Source: Valencia hispanica (lineage: Eukaryota > Chordata > Actinopteri > Cyprinodontiformes > Valenciidae). From it: a stretch of 64,000 nt of DNA. The position numbers were made by a program, and so were the translations under genes. The stretch is taken from contig OY747704.1 of the NCBI GenBank assembly GCA_963556495.2, forward strand, positions 6,560,501-6,624,500, given 5' to 3'. Shown here piece after piece: positions 63,401-64,000 of this stretch. Each line of letters begins with the position of its first letter. The stretch's first letter is position 1. The notes below the pieces were generated by a model, which was not told the origin of the DNA, ran no database searches, and saw only the letters and a list, made by a program, of their open reading frames with translations.

Positions 63401-64000
63401 CCGGGTTATGTGGGTGGTCTGTTATTTCCTCACACTTAATACCGTATGTCAGTACAAGGTCCAAAGTGTGTTTGCCCGAGTGGGTCGATCCCTGCACTTT
63501 TTGAGTAAAGCCAATTGAGTCTAAAATAGCACTAAAAGCTGCATTTAGGCTATCACTTTCAGTATCCACATGAATATTGAAGTCCCCCACTATAATGACC
63601 CTATCAGTATTTAATACTAAATCAGATAAAAAACGTGAGATCTGATCCAAGAATTGAGAGTAAGGGCTTGGTGGACGATACAAAACCACAAACAAAAATG
63701 GTCTTAATGTTTTGCAACTTGGATGAGGAAAATTAAGGGTTAGATGTTCAAAAGAACTGTAGCTATCAATTGGTCTGGGACTAATTAGTAAATCAGAACG
63801 AAAAATGGTTGCAACTCCTCCTCCTCGCCCCGTATTTCTAGGAATGTGAAAATTTAAATGACTGGAAGGAGTTGACTCATTTATACTGACATAATCCTTC
63901 TGCTGCAACCAGGTTTCTGTGAGACAAAGCAAATCAATGTGATTATCACCATTCAAGTCATTTATTAACAAAGTCTTTGACGAGAGAGATCTTATGTTTA
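60431..64000 (-). mobile_element. L2/Maui-like LINE, near full length, runs off the window
   Basis: Reading on minus: endonuclease 63971-63249 (LCLTETWL, GRGGGVATIF, GDFNIHVD, LSDHFLITF), a linker frame 63262-62951, RT 62708-62268 (FKIAVIKPLLKK, YRPISNLPFLFKVLEK) and 62264-61791 (LLDLSAAFDTVDH, GVPQGSVLGPILF, YADDTQLYLS), then the C-terminal part 61849-61160 (LDYCNSLLSG, LHWLPVKSRIEF). The 3' UTR ends at 60431 in GAATT repeats. A single TGA separates two RT frames and there are at least two frameshifts, so it is inactive. The 5' end lies beyond base 64000. Confidence 0.9.

Overview
This is a teleost fish nuclear genome window. The exons are compact, the introns carry fish-type transposons, and there is no sign of bacterial or plasmid sequence. 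The repeats (L2/Maui-like and RTE-like LINEs, Tc1-like elements, hAT-like MITEs, tRNA-derived SINEs with an AFC/Deu-like 3' domain) suggest a percomorph, but the species cannot be named from this sequence.

Three host genes are present. (1) 3147-41189, plus strand: 32 exons covering roughly the C-terminal two thirds of ABCA2, an endolysosomal full-length ABC transporter. The 5' exons lie upstream of the window. Every splice phase was followed from exon to exon and one frame of 1664 residues stays open to the stop. (2) 45146-48450, minus strand: complete seven-exon PAXX, the XRCC4-like non-homologous end-joining factor, 194 residues. (3) 50563-58201, minus strand: nine coding exons of PIP5KL1, 437 residues. 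ABCA2 and PAXX are convergent, as in the human 9q34.3 neighbourhood, but no CLIC3-like exon was seen between them.

Much of the rest is transposon-derived. A young endogenous retrovirus (28214-32590, minus strand) has two LTRs, a 5-bp target duplication, a tRNA-His primer site and a polypurine tract. Its pro-RT-RNase H region is deleted, so gag is fused in frame to integrase. It lies in the ABCA2 intron that splits the Walker B motif of NBD2. Three Tc1-like elements with long inverted repeats (9259-10829, 35333-36863, 55050-56647), a hAT-like MITE with an exact 8-bp duplication (52776-53201), and two long-inverted-repeat elements each carrying a nested SINE (about 18882-20188 and 45469-46300) are also visible. 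A further inverted-repeat element (38953-40682) has split an older RTE-like LINE. A near full-length but broken L2/Maui-like LINE runs off the right edge (60431-64000, minus).

I found no new multigene system. The most testable oddities concern ABCA2 splicing: one acceptor is preceded by 63 uninterrupted TG units in place of a polypyrimidine tract, and another exon is bracketed by complementary TG and CA tracts.
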